42,085 bases of DNA from Chthoniobacter flavus (GCA_945860745.1 CAMASH010000026.1:1-42085), one strand, 5' to 3'; positions 8,195 to 17,419 are shown, counted from the stretch's first letter. Translations and numbers: made by a program. The notes: generated by a model not told the origin, from the sequence alone.

Positions 8195-9382
8195 TCAGGC
8201 GGCTTTTTTGACCTCGGCCACAATCTTTTGTGCGGCGTCGAGGATGTTCTCGCCGGTGATGAGGGCGAGGCCGCTTTCGGCCAGGGTTTTTTTGCCGGCC
8301 TCGACGTTGTTGCCTTCGAGACGGACCACGAGCGGAATTTTGAGGCCGATTTCGCGCGCCGCTTCCACGATGCCGGTGGCGATGATGTTGCAGTCCATGA
8401 TCCCGCCGAAAATATTGACCAAAATGCCCTTCACGTTTTTGTCCCCGAGGATGATCTGGAAGGCCGCGAAGACCTGTTCCTTGCTGGCTCCGCCGCCCAC
8501 GTCGAGGAAGTTGGCGGGACTGCCGCCGGCGTATTGGATGATGTCCATCGTGGCCATGGCCAGCCCGGCGCCGTTGACCAGACAGGCGATGTTGCCGTCG
8601 AGACCGATGTAGTTGAGGGAAAATTCCGAAGCGGCGACCTCACGCGGATCTTCTTCGGTTTTGTCCCGCATGGCCAGGATCTCCGGCTGACGATACAGCG
8701 CGTTGTCGTCGAAGCCGAACTTCGCATCGAGCGCGAGAAGTTCTCCCTTGCCCGTCACCACGAGGGGATTGATTTCCACCATCGAACAATCGGACTCAAT
8801 GAAGAGTTTGTAGAGATTGGTGAAGAGTTTCCCCGCCTGATTCATCAGCTTGCCTGAGAGCCCGAGCATGGTGGCGATCTGACGGGTCTGATACGGCATG
8901 AGGCCGAGCGCGGGGTTCACGCCCAGGCGCAGGATTTTTTCCGGGGTGTGTTCGGCGACGGATTCAATGTCCACCCCGCCCTCGGTGCTGGCAATGACGA
9001 TGGGGGCCGAAGTCGCCCGATCGAGCAGAATGGCAAAATACAACTCGCGGGTGATATCCACCGCCTCACCCACGAAAACCTTGGCGACCTCTTTCCCGTC
9101 GGGCCCGGTCTGGTGTGTGACCAGCACCTGGCCGAGCATCCTGGCCGCAATGTCCTTCGCTTCGGCCGGCGTGTCGCACAGATGAACGCCGCCCTTAAAG
9201 CCGTTCTTGAACGTTCCCTTGCCCCGCCCCCCGGCGTGGATCTGGGCTTTCACCACGATCCGGCCCCCGAGTTTGGCCGCGACGGCTTCCGCATCTTCCG
9301 CGGTGAAAGCGACGCCGCCCGGCTGGGTGGCAACGGCATATTTGGCGAAAAGCTCCCGGGCCTGGTATTCGTGGATATTCAT
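8195..9382 (-). CDS. sucC: Succinyl-CoA synthetase (ADP/GDP-forming), beta subunit
   Basis: Beta subunit carrying the nucleotide-binding ATP-grasp domain and the succinate site; partner of SucD. The 395-aa length is typical. It begins [29 protein letters not shown] (43-56) is the conserved ATP-grasp loop, MVEINPLV (about 205-212) carries metal-binding acidic residues, and [16 protein letters not shown] is the conserved C-terminal contact region. The start ATG is only 25 bp after the kinase stop, so kinase, sucC and sucD are probably co-transcribed. The sequence before the ATG (CCCTTTCC) is pyrimidine-rich, with no Shine-Dalgarno match. Confidence 0.97.
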   Translation of the reverse strand: MNIHEYQARELFAKYAVATQPGGVAFTAEDAEAVAAKLGGRIVVKAQIHAGGRGKGTFKNGFKGGVHLCDTPAEAKDIAARMLGQVLVTHQTGPDGKEVAKVFVGEAVDITRELYFAILLDRATSAPIVIASTEGGVDIESVAEHTPEKILRLGVNPALGLMPYQTRQIATMLGLSGKLMNQAGKLFTNLYKLFIESDCSMVEINPLVVTGKGELLALDAKFGFDDNALYRQPEILAMRDKTEEDPREVAASEFSLNYIGLDGNIACLVNGAGLAMATMDIIQYAGGSPANFLDVGGGASKEQVFAAFQIILGDKNVKGILVNIFGGIMDCNIIATGIVEAAREIGLKIPLVVRLEGNNVEAGKKTLAESGLALITGENILDAAQKIVAEVKKAA

Positions 9383-9407
9383 GGAAAGGGAGACGGGAAT
9401 TATCCCC

Positions 9408-12323
9408 TCAGGGAGTATTTGCCAACGGAATATTGTTTTTTTTGCACCACTCCATGGCGGGCTTGTTTCCCGCCTGGGCCGCTTTGACGTACCAGGCGCG
9501 CGCCTGGGCGGGATTTTTCGGAACCGTCACGCCACCCTCCAGGCACATGGCATAGAAAAACATGCAGGGGGGGTTGTTTTTTTCCGCTCCGTCGCGGAAC
9601 AACTCGACCGCCATCTTCTCGTCCTTGGGCACGCCCTGCCCGTTCATATAGAGGACGCCCAGATTTCCCTGGGCATCGAGGAAACCCCTCTCTTTCGCCT
9701 GGGAAAAAAGCCGCAGCGATTCCGCCAGATTCGGCTCGATCAAACCCGGAATCCCCCGGCGATAGACATCCCCCAGCAGGTTCATGGCCACGGGATTGTT
9801 CAGCGCGGAGGAGGCCGCCAGCAATTCCACCGCCCGCTTGGGATCCTTGTCCACCCCCTTGCCCAGGAGGTAACATTCCGCCAGCGCATAAATGCCCTCG
9901 GGGTCTCCCAACTCCGCCGCCTGGGAGAATTCTGTTACCGCTCCGGCAAAATCCGGCGCATTCACCCCGCGCCCCCGCGCCAGCATCTCCCCAGCATAGA
10001 CCATCGCCTCCGTCTGCCCAAGATTCGACGCCGCCTGGAACCATTTGAGCGCGGCCGGCGGATCACTCTGCCGCAACATTTCTCCCAGCATCACCTGGGC
10101 CGACACCACGTCGAAGGCGGCGGCCTGTTCCAGCGGGGGACGCAGCGCGGCACTATTTCCCGCCGGCATTTTCGGTGAACGCGCCCGCAAACTCGCCGCC
10201 AGCATCTCCATGGCGGCACGCGGTTGCTTTTCCTCGGGAAACTTCGCCGCCACCGCCGCGTAAGCGGTCAGCGCCCCCGGAAAATCATCCTGCTTCTGCA
10301 GAGTCTCCGCCACCGCCAGCGCTTCTTCATACGCCACCCGCTGCGGATCGGGCGCCGCGGCGGGTTCCGGCGCCGCGGCAGGCACCGGCGTCGCCTCAGG
10401 CGATTCGGGAGCCGGGGCCGGCGCTTCCGTCTTCACCACCGGCGCGGACGCTTTGCTGCGCTGAACGAAAACCACCCCGCGCCAAACCGCCCCCCCCCCG
10501 GCCGCCAGCAGCACCCCGGCCAACACCGCGACCAGGGGCAGCAATGAGCGTTTCTTTTTTTGCTCCGGCATGGGCGGCGGAGTCCGCGCACCCTGACGAA
10601 CCGGCGGAGCCGACCCCGTCACCGCATCATCGAGTTCCGCCACAAACGCCGACGCGCTGGCAAATCCCTGCCCCGGATTCAACGCCCGGCGCAGCGCCGC
10701 ATTCCCCTGCTCCGACAACCCCGGGATCGGCACATAGCTCCCCATCGCACTGCCCACCCGCACCCCGCCCAGCATTTCGTAAGCGAGCGAACCCACCGCA
10801 AAAACATACGCATTCGCCGGATTTCCCGCGAACGCCCCGCTGGCCTTCATCATGGCAAACGACGACGCCACCATGGTCGCATCCGGCACCATTGTGCGCG
10901 AACCCGCCCCCGTCAGCGGCAGAAACTTCGGCCCCTCCATCTTCCCGCCCGAAAGCAGAATCTCATGCACCGCGATGTCCGGGCAGCTCAACCGCGCCGC
11001 GCCCAATTCATCGAAAGCCTCCGCCAAGGGCACAAGCAACCGCTTCGCCTCGCCCGCCGGGAACGCCCGCCGCGCCCGCAGCACATCCAGCAACGCCGGA
11101 CCCTCGATCCACTCCAGCACCAGGAACGTGTGATGGTTGGCGTGCTCCAGCGAAAGAATCCGCTGAAACGCCGGATGCTTCAGTTTCTGCAAACTCTCCA
11201 CCTCCTGCTCCAGCCGCGTGAACGCCTCCGAAGTTGCCAGCAGCCCCGAGTGCAAGAGCAGCACTGCCACCACCGCATTATCCTCCAACGCCTGGGCGCG
11301 AAACATCCGCCCGTGATCCGACGCCGTCACCTCGTGCAGCAGCCGGAACCGCTCCGCCAGCAAAATCCCCGAAGCCAGTTCGACGGGACTGCCTTCCTGC
11401 GGCATCATGGTCGTTTCAAACGTATCCCCGCTCACCGCCCTCGGCGCGGCCGGCGGACCCGCCTCCACCTGATCCAGGCACGCCTCGATCTCCGCCCGCA
11501 ATTCGGATGGGGTCTGCGGCCGGTCCGCCGCATCCTTCGCCATCATATGCTTGAGCAAGGCCACCACCGCGGGCGACTGACCCTCCAGCGATTCAAAAGG
11601 CGGTTCGCGGTGCAAATGCTGGCTCATGACCTGCGCCAGTGACCCGCTGAAGGGCGTCTTCCCCGCCAGCATGAACCACAACGTCACCCCCAGCGAATAA
11701 ATGTCGGATCGCACATCGATCTCCCGCTCCTCCAGTTGCTCCGGACTGGCAAAATGCGGCGTGCCCAGAAATCCGCCCGCCGTCAGCGTGGCGGAATCCT
11801 CCTCCCCCGCCGCCGCGCTTTTGGCCAGGCCGAAATCGATCACCTTGACCGTGAAATCCTCCCCGCCGTCCTCGCGCACAAACATCAGGTTCGACGGCTT
11901 GATATCGCGATGCACCAGCCCCTGCCGGTGGGCCGCCCCAAGCGCGCGGCTGACCTGCGAGGCGATCTCCAGCGCCATGGGCGCGGGCACCGCCCCCTCC
12001 CGCTTCATGTAAGCCTCGACGGTCCCCCCATCAACGAACTCCATCGCATAAAAATAGTTGTCGTCCTCACTCCCGAGGTGAAACACCGTGGCGACATTCG
12101 GATGCCGCAGCGCCGCCGCCGCCCGCGCCTCCCGCAGGAATCGCTGCCGCGCCACCTCGCTGTTCAGATAGGCCCCATTGATCACCTTGAGCGCCACATG
12201 ACACCGCAAATTCGTGTCGAAGGCTTTATACGTGATGCCCATGGCCCCGCGGCCCAGCTCGAAAAGCGAACCGTCCTCCTTTTTCAGGACTTCAAAATGC
12301 TGGAACCGAACCGTCTCCTCCAT
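9408..12323 (-). CDS. Membrane Ser/Thr protein kinase with tandem pseudokinase and Sel1 repeats
   Basis: 971-aa protein. Residues about 8-270 form a complete PknB-type kinase: Gly loop ELGRGAMG (22-29), Lys46 in VALKV, Glu65, HRDIKPSN (138-145), DFG at 163-165 and SPEQ near 193. Residues about 320-560 again resemble a kinase (FRLLHEV start, FLVLEWIEG hinge, [16 protein letters not shown]-lobe helix). There the catalytic Lys position is hydrophobic, HRDIKPSN reads as CPDIAVHE and no DFG is seen, so it looks like a pseudokinase. A KKKR anchor and one membrane helix follow (590-613), then a Pro/Ala linker and about six Sel1/TPR-like repeats to the end. The topology predicted is kinase inside, Sel1 part outside. 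ATG 12323 was preferred over an upstream in-frame TTG (12362). It is followed by sucC after 25 bp. Its substrate is unknown. Confidence 0.92.
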   Translation of the reverse strand: MEETVRFQHFEVLKKEDGSLFELGRGAMGITYKAFDTNLRCHVALKVINGAYLNSEVARQRFLREARAAAALRHPNVATVFHLGSEDDNYFYAMEFVDGGTVEAYMKREGAVPAPMALEIASQVSRALGAAHRQGLVHRDIKPSNLMFVREDGGEDFTVKVIDFGLAKSAAAGEEDSATLTAGGFLGTPHFASPEQLEEREIDVRSDIYSLGVTLWFMLAGKTPFSGSLAQVMSQHLHREPPFESLEGQSPAVVALLKHMMAKDAADRPQTPSELRAEIEACLDQVEAGPPAAPRAVSGDTFETTMMPQEGSPVELASGILLAERFRLLHEVTASDHGRMFRAQALEDNAVVAVLLLHSGLLATSEAFTRLEQEVESLQKLKHPAFQRILSLEHANHHTFLVLEWIEGPALLDVLRARRAFPAGEAKRLLVPLAEAFDELGAARLSCPDIAVHEILLSGGKMEGPKFLPLTGAGSRTMVPDATMVASSFAMMKASGAFAGNPANAYVFAVGSLAYEMLGGVRVGSAMGSYVPIPGLSEQGNAALRRALNPGQGFASASAFVAELDDAVTGSAPPVRQGARTPPPMPEQKKKRSLLPLVAVLAGVLLAAGGGAVWRGVVFVQRSKASAPVVKTEAPAPAPESPEATPVPAAAPEPAAAPDPQRVAYEEALAVAETLQKQDDFPGALTAYAAVAAKFPEEKQPRAAMEMLAASLRARSPKMPAGNSAALRPPLEQAAAFDVVSAQVMLGEMLRQSDPPAALKWFQAASNLGQTEAMVYAGEMLARGRGVNAPDFAGAVTEFSQAAELGDPEGIYALAECYLLGKGVDKDPKRAVELLAASSALNNPVAMNLLGDVYRRGIPGLIEPNLAESLRLFSQAKERGFLDAQGNLGVLYMNGQGVPKDEKMAVELFRDGAEKNNPPCMFFYAMCLEGGVTVPKNPAQARAWYVKAAQAGNKPAMEWCKKNNIPLANTP
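10490..10499 (-). repeat. G10 homopolymer in the kinase coding sequence
   Basis: On the coding strand, ten consecutive G residues encode the Gly run in [10 protein letters not shown], inside the predicted membrane helix of the kinase. A one-base slip would keep the kinase and pseudokinase domains but lose the Sel1 domain. In this copy the frame is open. Confidence 0.7.
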
Positions 12324-12457
12324 GCCCCCGCATGGTTTATTCGAGAGCACGGAAAATGACAACCCTGGCCTGCCGCGGAAGGCAGATCCTGATCCCTCCG
12401 GCAGCCTTTTTCACGTTTTCCGCGCCAAGGACACGCCGCCAGCAGGCTGAGGCGGGT

Positions 12458-13702
12458 TTATCCGAAAATGGGCCGGATGTGCCGGTGAAGCAAATTGTGA
12501 GTCACATTCGCCGCGATGAGGTCGCGATGGGTCTTGAGCGCATCGGTGTAGCGGGCGCCCATTTGCGCGGCGATCTTGAACGAGACGTGGAGGAACTGCC
12601 GGAACTGCCGGTCGTAATCCGCATTGGCCTGATCGTGACGCAAGGTGGCGGCAAATTTCTCCGCGGTCCAACCCTGCACCTCCGCAACGGAGGGCAACCG
12701 GGCCACGTCAATATCCACCACCGGACCATAGGGCGCGATGAGGTCGGCCGCCTTGGGATGCGCCCCGGCGTAGATGTCCCTGGCGATCTGCAAGCCCTCG
12801 CCGCCGGCTTCGGCCAGGCCGATGACTTCCTCCAACCACGTCGTGCCGGCTGTTTTCACATGCAGGCCGCAATCGTGTTTTTTGATCAGTTTGTTGATGA
12901 TGGGATAGAGGGAGAATTTGTCGCTGCCGGAATGCACGCTGAGCTTGAGCGAGGCGGGCAGGCCGAAGCGGCGGATGGCAAAGGCAATGACACTCAAGTC
13001 CTCGTCGAATTCTTTTTCAAACTGCGCCAGGTCACCGACGTAATCGACCCCCTTGTTGAAACGTCCGGTGAACTTCGGTGCGATGGTTTGGACGGGGATT
13101 TTCTCCCGCGCGATCATGGCCAGAATGAGAAACAACTCGACCGGCGTCTGGGGGGAATCGGTCTCATCGACCGACACCTCCGTCACAAAATTCTCCGCAC
13201 CTTTTTTCTCCGCCACATAGCGGTCAATGCGTCCGGCCTCCTGCATGGCGAAGAGAAACTTCCGCGCACAAGCCCGCACCGACTCCGTGGTCAGAGCAAA
13301 CGGCCGGGCAATTCCGGGAATGACCAGTTCGCCCGTGTAGGGCTCCATCGCCTTGACGAACGCCCCAATGCTGGCGTCGTCCGCCGGTTGGCCGGAAAAA
13401 TCCGCCACATCCAGCGTATAGAAATCGCTGGCCGCGAGAAACCAATCGACCGTCTGGAGTCCGATGTGGTCGGCATCCACGTAGTAGGGCTTTTTCCAAC
13501 CCAGCGTGGCCACGGCGGCGTCGGCCTCGGCCCGCAGATCGTCCGGGCGGCTGTGGATGATGGTGTGCTCGCGGTTGGATTTGTTCCAGACCGGATGAAC
13601 GTCCAGTCCCGCCTCCTGGGCTTCCACCACGGCGCGCAACTGAGCCTCGCCCTCGTGGGCGAAACGGTCGCCGCTGCCAAAAGTGTATTTCTCAATGGTC
13701 AT
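12458..13702 (-). CDS. uxaE: Tagaturonate epimerase family protein (UxaE-like)
   Basis: 414-aa protein matching the UxaE family, which in Thermotoga converts D-tagaturonate to D-fructuronate in galacturonate/pectin breakdown. Conserved landmarks are FGSGDRF (8-14), the DADH segment near 76-79, SVDETDSP, GVDYVGDLAQFEKE, LSVHSGSDKFS and the HVKTAGTTWLEE stretch. These follow the same order as I recall for the Thermotoga enzyme. The His and Asp/Glu residues in these motifs probably bind the metal ion. It is the last gene of the hpf-scpA-scpB-pheA block, 14 bp after the pheA-like stop, and no other hexuronate gene is adjacent. The substrate in this organism is inferred from family; other ketohexuronates or related sugars acids are possible. 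Confidence 0.82.
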   Translation of the reverse strand: MTIEKYTFGSGDRFAHEGEAQLRAVVEAQEAGLDVHPVWNKSNREHTIIHSRPDDLRAEADAAVATLGWKKPYYVDADHIGLQTVDWFLAASDFYTLDVADFSGQPADDASIGAFVKAMEPYTGELVIPGIARPFALTTESVRACARKFLFAMQEAGRIDRYVAEKKGAENFVTEVSVDETDSPQTPVELFLILAMIAREKIPVQTIAPKFTGRFNKGVDYVGDLAQFEKEFDEDLSVIAFAIRRFGLPASLKLSVHSGSDKFSLYPIINKLIKKHDCGLHVKTAGTTWLEEVIGLAEAGGEGLQIARDIYAGAHPKAADLIAPYGPVVDIDVARLPSVAEVQGWTAEKFAATLRHDQANADYDRQFRQFLHVSFKIAAQMGARYTDALKTHRDLIAANVTHNLLHRHIRPIFG

Positions 13703-13716
13703 AAAACAGAGGCCCG

Positions 13717-14556
13717 TCAGGCCGCGGATGTGGGATAACTGCCCAGCACCTTGACCGCCCGGCAGCGCTTGGAAAGTTTCTGGTAGAGATCAACCATCTG
13801 CAAATCGCGGGTGTGCCCGGCGGCTTCGACGAAAAAGAAGATATCCTGGCTGCCGCGCGAGGCCGGGCGGCTGGCAAAGTGGCTCAGGTTGATGCTGAGC
13901 GTTTTGAAGGGCTCCAAGGCCGAAACCAGCGCGCCGGGTTTATCCTCGATCCGGAGAATGAGGAGCGTCATGTCATGCCCGGAAGGAGGATTTGAGTTGC
14001 GGCCGATGACAAAAAACCGCGCGGCCGTGTGGGCGTCGTCACTGCTTTCGCTGGCCAGAAAGATCTCGGCGCAGACGGAGAGATGCTCGGTTTCGGCCAG
14101 TTGATCGAGGGTCTGGTTGGCCAGGCCATGATCGGGATCGTCGATCGGAATCACCCCGCAATCGGCTTTGTCGGCCTTGACCTCAGCCAGAACGTCGGCG
14201 ACATCGGCGAAGAAGAGATAGCGAACACTGGAACCGAATTTGCTTTTGGCCGCCTGGTGCGAAGGCGAGCCGGCCGGGCCGAGGCAGGCGATGGCGATGT
14301 CCTTCTCCAAGGCCAGCGAGGCCGACATGATCTCGCGGTAAATGGCCCGGATGGCCTGGGGCGTCAGCGGACCATCGCTGCGTTCGACCAGGCTGCGCAG
14401 GACACGGTTCTCGCGTTCCGGCGAATAAATCGGCAGGCCGTCGCGATTCTTGATCGTGCCAATTTCCTTGGCCACCGTGGCCCGCTCGTTCAGCAGACGG
14501 AGAAGTTCGGAATCGATGGCGTCAATTTTGGCGCGCAAGGGATCAAGATCACTCAT
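13717..14556 (-). CDS. pheA: Chorismate mutase/prephenate dehydratase (P-protein) homologue with a shortened dehydratase domain
   Basis: 279 aa, about 80-90 shorter than a bifunctional P-protein. Residues 1-85 are an AroQ chorismate mutase with the expected Arg8, Arg25, Lys36 and Arg48-Glu49. Residues 87-165 match the first half of prephenate dehydratase (CLGPAGSPSHQAA, GVIPIDDP, NQTLDQL, AEIFL). The sequence then jumps directly to AARFFVIGR (178-186), the family's final strand, normally TRFxVI. The second lobe is missing and the catalytic Thr of TRF is Ala. An ACT domain (about 195-275; RIEDKPGAL, LGSYP) is intact. I infer active chorismate mutase with a Phe-sensing ACT domain but no dehydratase activity. 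The reading frame is continuous, so this is a clean in-frame loss. The start overlaps the scpB stop (ATGA). Confidence 0.85.
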   Translation of the reverse strand: MSDLDPLRAKIDAIDSELLRLLNERATVAKEIGTIKNRDGLPIYSPERENRVLRSLVERSDGPLTPQAIRAIYREIMSASLALEKDIAIACLGPAGSPSHQAAKSKFGSSVRYLFFADVADVLAEVKADKADCGVIPIDDPDHGLANQTLDQLAETEHLSVCAEIFLASESSDDAHTAARFFVIGRNSNPPSGHDMTLLILRIEDKPGALVSALEPFKTLSINLSHFASRPASRGSQDIFFFVEAAGHTRDLQMVDLYQKLSKRCRAVKVLGSYPTSAA

Positions 14557-15464
14557 GAAAGCTGGTCATTGGTCACCGGCTCATCGGAGGCCGCGCTTTC
14601 GTCGGACACCGCCGCTTCGACGGCGGGCGTTTCCGGTTCGGCGGGCGGCTCCTCCACCGCAACGGCCGGGATCTCGGGCGGCACGGGCATTTCCTCGACC
14701 GGCACCTCAGCCTTGGGGAGGTTGATTTTCCGCAACTCGGTGGCGTTGGGCAGATCGTCGAGATCTTTCAAGCCGAAGTGCTCCATGAAATTCTGCGTCG
14801 TCTCGTACAACAACGGACGCCCGGGGATCTCGGCCCGGCCGGCGATCTTGACCAGGCCGCGGTCGAGCAGGGTCTGCATCACGCCGTCCACCGCCACGCC
14901 ACGCACGGCTTCGATATCAGCCCGGGTGATGGGCTGGCGGTAGGCGATGATGGCGAGGGTCTCGAGCGCCGGGGCGCTGATGCGGGAGGAACGGTTCTCG
15001 GGATAAAGCTGGCGGAGCCAGGGCGAAAAATCGGGTTTGGTCACGAGCTGCCAGCCGGCGGCATTCTCGCGCAGGTCATAGACATGCGAGGGATCGGCGC
15101 ATTCCTTCTCGATCTCCTCGATGGCGGCCTGAATGGCGGGTTCCTTCACCTTGGCGAAGGCGGCGGTGACGAGGTTTTCCTTGTCGGCGTCCGCAGCTCC
15201 CTTGAAGACGGCGATCAGTTCCTTGGCGGAAACGGCTTTCTGCGAGGTAAAGAGAATGGCCTCGACGATCATCTTCAGGGGCTGGGCCGAATAATTGGTC
15301 TCATTTTCCACCGGCGGGATGAAATCCTCCGCCGCGACGGAATCTTCCTCGTCCGGAACCGGGGGAACGTCCCCGCCACACGCGACAGCCTCCGGCGCAG
15401 CCTCGATCACCGGCTCTTCATTCTCTGGCTCAACGGGAGCTTTTTGCGGTTTCTTTTTGCTCAT
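14553..15464 (-). CDS. scpB: Segregation and condensation protein B
   Basis: ScpB is a winged-helix subunit that dimerises and binds ScpA in the SMC-ScpAB condensin used for chromosome compaction and segregation. The 303-aa protein is longer than the usual 180-200 aa because of an acidic, Pro-rich N-terminal tail (1-60) and a C-terminal tail of about 75 residues rich in Pro, Glu and Val. The core (62-225) has the hallmark segment ISAPALETLAIIAYRQPITR followed by DIEAVRGV, and the end of the second winged helix (GRPLLYETT). The start overlaps the scpA stop by 4 nt (ATGA), the usual scpAB coupling. The tails are probably disordered; their role is unknown. Confidence 0.95.
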   Translation of the reverse strand: MSKKKPQKAPVEPENEEPVIEAAPEAVACGGDVPPVPDEEDSVAAEDFIPPVENETNYSAQPLKMIVEAILFTSQKAVSAKELIAVFKGAADADKENLVTAAFAKVKEPAIQAAIEEIEKECADPSHVYDLRENAAGWQLVTKPDFSPWLRQLYPENRSSRISAPALETLAIIAYRQPITRADIEAVRGVAVDGVMQTLLDRGLVKIAGRAEIPGRPLLYETTQNFMEHFGLKDLDDLPNATELRKINLPKAEVPVEEMPVPPEIPAVAVEEPPAEPETPAVEAAVSDESAASDEPVTNDQLS

Positions 15465-16222
15465 GCCTCCACTTCCTCCTCCCGGGAAGTCGCGGCGGCG
15501 GTGGTGCGTTCGATCCAGATCTCCTCGAAATGGGTTTCCTGGCGGACGCGAAGTTGTTTGAGACGGATGAGTTCAAGCATGGCAAGAAAGGTGACGACGA
15601 TTTCAGCGCGGCTGGCGGCTTCAGCGAAGCATTCTTCGAAACGCATCGAGACATTCCCCGATGTGACCCGAAGCAGATAATCGATTTTATCGGAAACGGT
15701 GAAATTTTCCTCAAAAATCTCGCGCAGGTCCTCGGGTTTGTTTTTCTCCAGCCGCTTGAGAATCTTCTGGAAGGCGTTGATGAGGTCGAAAATGCCGACC
15801 TCGCCGACCAGCAGGGTGTCGGCGGCGGGCAGGTCGGGCACGACGGGAAAGCGCGGGAAAAGCTGTTCCTGCAAGGCCTGGCGGCTGCGGAGCTGGTTGG
15901 CGGCCTCCTTGAACTTTTTGTATTCAATGAGCTGGCGGATGAGTTCCCAACGCGGATCATCATCTTCCGCGTCCTCCTCGGCCATCTGCTGGTCACGGGG
16001 CAGGAGAGTGCGGCTCTTGATGTAGAGCAGGTTGGCCGCCATGACGATAAACTCACCTGCCAGGTCAATATTCAGGACCTGGAAGGCCGCCATGTATTCA
16101 AGATATTGCTTGGTGATGCGCTCGATCGAAATTTCGTAAATGTCCACCTCATCGCGCTTGATGAGGTAGAGCAAAAGATCGAGCGGCCCTTCGAAGACCT
16201 CGAGTTTGACCTTGTAATCCAC
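15461..16222 (-). CDS. scpA: Segregation and condensation protein A
   Basis: ScpA, the kleisin that bridges the SMC heads and binds ScpB. The 253-aa product starts VDYKVKLEVFEGPLDLLLYL and shows the expected N-terminal SMC-neck-binding helices (1-80), a charged linker, and the C-terminal winged helix (about 180-245; VVTFLAMLELIRLKQL). The GTG at 16220-16222 was chosen: it places the conserved 'F-EGPLDLLL' motif at the usual distance from the start and lies 20 bp after the hpf stop. The open frame continues upstream through hpf, but that translation is an unrelated His/Arg/Pro-rich artefact. scpB follows with a 4-nt overlap. Confidence 0.93.
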   Translation of the reverse strand: MDYKVKLEVFEGPLDLLLYLIKRDEVDIYEISIERITKQYLEYMAAFQVLNIDLAGEFIVMAANLLYIKSRTLLPRDQQMAEEDAEDDDPRWELIRQLIEYKKFKEAANQLRSRQALQEQLFPRFPVVPDLPAADTLLVGEVGIFDLINAFQKILKRLEKNKPEDLREIFEENFTVSDKIDYLLRVTSGNVSMRFEECFAEAASRAEIVVTFLAMLELIRLKQLRVRQETHFEEIWIERTTAAATSREEEVEA

Positions 16223-16242
16223 CAGCCCGTTTTTCGTGGCCC

Positions 16243-16596
16243 CTAGCGGTGCGTGTAACCTCGTTTGCGGCCCTCGCTGGCCAGGCGCGTCACATGTTTC
16301 TTGTGACTGGCCAGTTTGGTTTTGCGTTTGCGCAATTGCTGCGAAAGCTTGTCCACCACCTTGTCGATGGCGGCATAGAGATCGTCCTCCGCGTCCTCGG
16401 CGTGAATGTCGGGACCCGGAACGGCCAGGTGCACCTTGACGATGTGCTTCTTGGTCTTGGTCTCGTCGTGCAGCAGGACAACGTGGGCGGCCAGGATGTC
16501 GTCGGCGATCTGCTCCAAGTGCGCGATTTTTTCCGCGACGAAGGCGTGGATGGCAGCGGTGAGGGTGAGGTGGCGGGGGCTCAGGTGGATTTGCAT
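16243..16596 (-). CDS. hpf: Ribosome hibernation promoting factor (short HPF/RaiA family)
   Basis: 117-aa protein with the beta-alpha-beta-beta-beta-alpha pattern of the HPF/RaiA (YfiA) family, which binds the decoding centre of the 30S subunit and stores ribosomes as inactive 70S or 100S particles. Visible segments are MQIHLSPRHLTLTAAIHAFV, the AHVVLL strand, VKVHLAVPG and the second helix DDLYAAIDKVVDKLSQQLRK, followed by a basic tail. It lacks the C-terminal dimerisation domain of long HPF. The ATG at 16594-16596 has no Shine-Dalgarno sequence upstream. It heads the hpf-scpA-scpB-pheA-uxaE gene string. Confidence 0.92.
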   Translation of the reverse strand: MQIHLSPRHLTLTAAIHAFVAEKIAHLEQIADDILAAHVVLLHDETKTKKHIVKVHLAVPGPDIHAEDAEDDLYAAIDKVVDKLSQQLRKRKTKLASHKKHVTRLASEGRKRGYTHR

Positions 16597-16651
16597 ACAA
16601 TAAATAGTCGGGCGGGGACAGATCGCGAATCGAAGAATCCCCGCGGAAAAT

Positions 16652-17419
16652 TTACCTGCGCCGGGGAGTGATGGCTAGGTAATTTCGCACCGGCCCGTAG
16701 GAGGGGATGTCGATCACGGGTTTCTCACCCGCCAGGGCCACGAGCAGGGTCGAGGAACCGCCGTCAAGATTGAGGGCGTTCCGGACCGTCCAACCACCCA
16801 TCAGCCCCGGGGTGGCGAGCAAATCCGCCGTCTCGGCCAAGGTCGCCGGAGAGGTCGTCACCAGCGCCCAATTCCCCTTTCCGTCCCCGGCCACCAAAGT
16901 GCGGCGGGCCAGGCGCACGGCCTTCAGACCGGAGACGGCCACGCCATTCTCCACCAGCCAGGGACCGGCTTGCAAAGCCTGCTGCACATCGGCTCCCGCC
17001 TTGAAAGCCCCGGCGCGGACGAGTTCGATGCGGTTGCCGCGCACGGCCAGGATCCCGCTGAGGAGCTTGGCCCGCTCGAAACCGTGCAGCGTTTTTCCTT
17101 CGGAAATGACAAGCCCAAGGGGCGTGAAATCCGGATGAAAATATCCGCCATTGACCCCCGCGACCGCTCCACGGTCCCGCAGAGCGGCCAGCAAAGATTT
17201 CCGGGCGGAAGGCTCGTTCTCGATGACACGGAAAACGCTGTCCTTGTCGGAGAAGGAAACCCCGGTGACGCGGACCGTGCGGTCACCCAGGGTCACCCCC
17301 CTCTCCCAGGCCACGGCATGGCCCGGAAGCGTTCCGAGTTCGGTGAATTCCCCCGGCGTCCAAGCGGCAAAGGTTTGGGCCAGGGCCGCGAGGGCAAAGA
17401 AAGCGCTGAAGCGGATCAT
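16652..17419 (-). CDS. Secreted phosphodiester glycosidase family protein (NAGPA domain)
   Basis: 255-aa exported protein. A signal peptide is predicted at residues 1-19 (MIRFSAFFALAALAQTFAAW, cleavage near Ala18 or Ala19). The remainder matches the NAGPA/phosphodiester glycosidase domain (Pfam PF09992) related to the mammalian uncovering enzyme and to bacterial exopolysaccharide proteins. Motifs: VAGVNGGYF (86-94), GLVISEGK (102-109), QAGPWLVENG, RRTLVAGDGKGNWAL and LNLDGGSSTLL near 217. The family cleaves sugar-phosphate diesters; its natural substrate in bacteria is mostly unknown. An AAGGGA-like ribosome site precedes the start, unlike most genes here. It lies upstream of hpf on the same strand after a 55-bp gap. 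Confidence 0.88.
   Translation of the reverse strand: MIRFSAFFALAALAQTFAAWTPGEFTELGTLPGHAVAWERGVTLGDRTVRVTGVSFSDKDSVFRVIENEPSARKSLLAALRDRGAVAGVNGGYFHPDFTPLGLVISEGKTLHGFERAKLLSGILAVRGNRIELVRAGAFKAGADVQQALQAGPWLVENGVAVSGLKAVRLARRTLVAGDGKGNWALVTTSPATLAETADLLATPGLMGGWTVRNALNLDGGSSTLLVALAGEKPVIDIPSYGPVRNYLAITPRRR

Noticed and set aside
10175-11221. Pro/Ser/Arg-rich plus-strand open frame
   Set aside because: Antisense shadow of the kinase gene; low-complexity composition caused by its Ala/Gly-rich codons.
12324-12362. TTG start for the kinase thirteen codons upstream
   Set aside because: The added residues have no similarity to kinase N-termini and the ATG at 12323 is a better start codon.
16223-16600. 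N-terminal extension of the scpA frame through hpf
   Set aside because: The translation is His/Arg/Pro-rich and overlaps hpf entirely; GTG 16222 gives a normal ScpA length.
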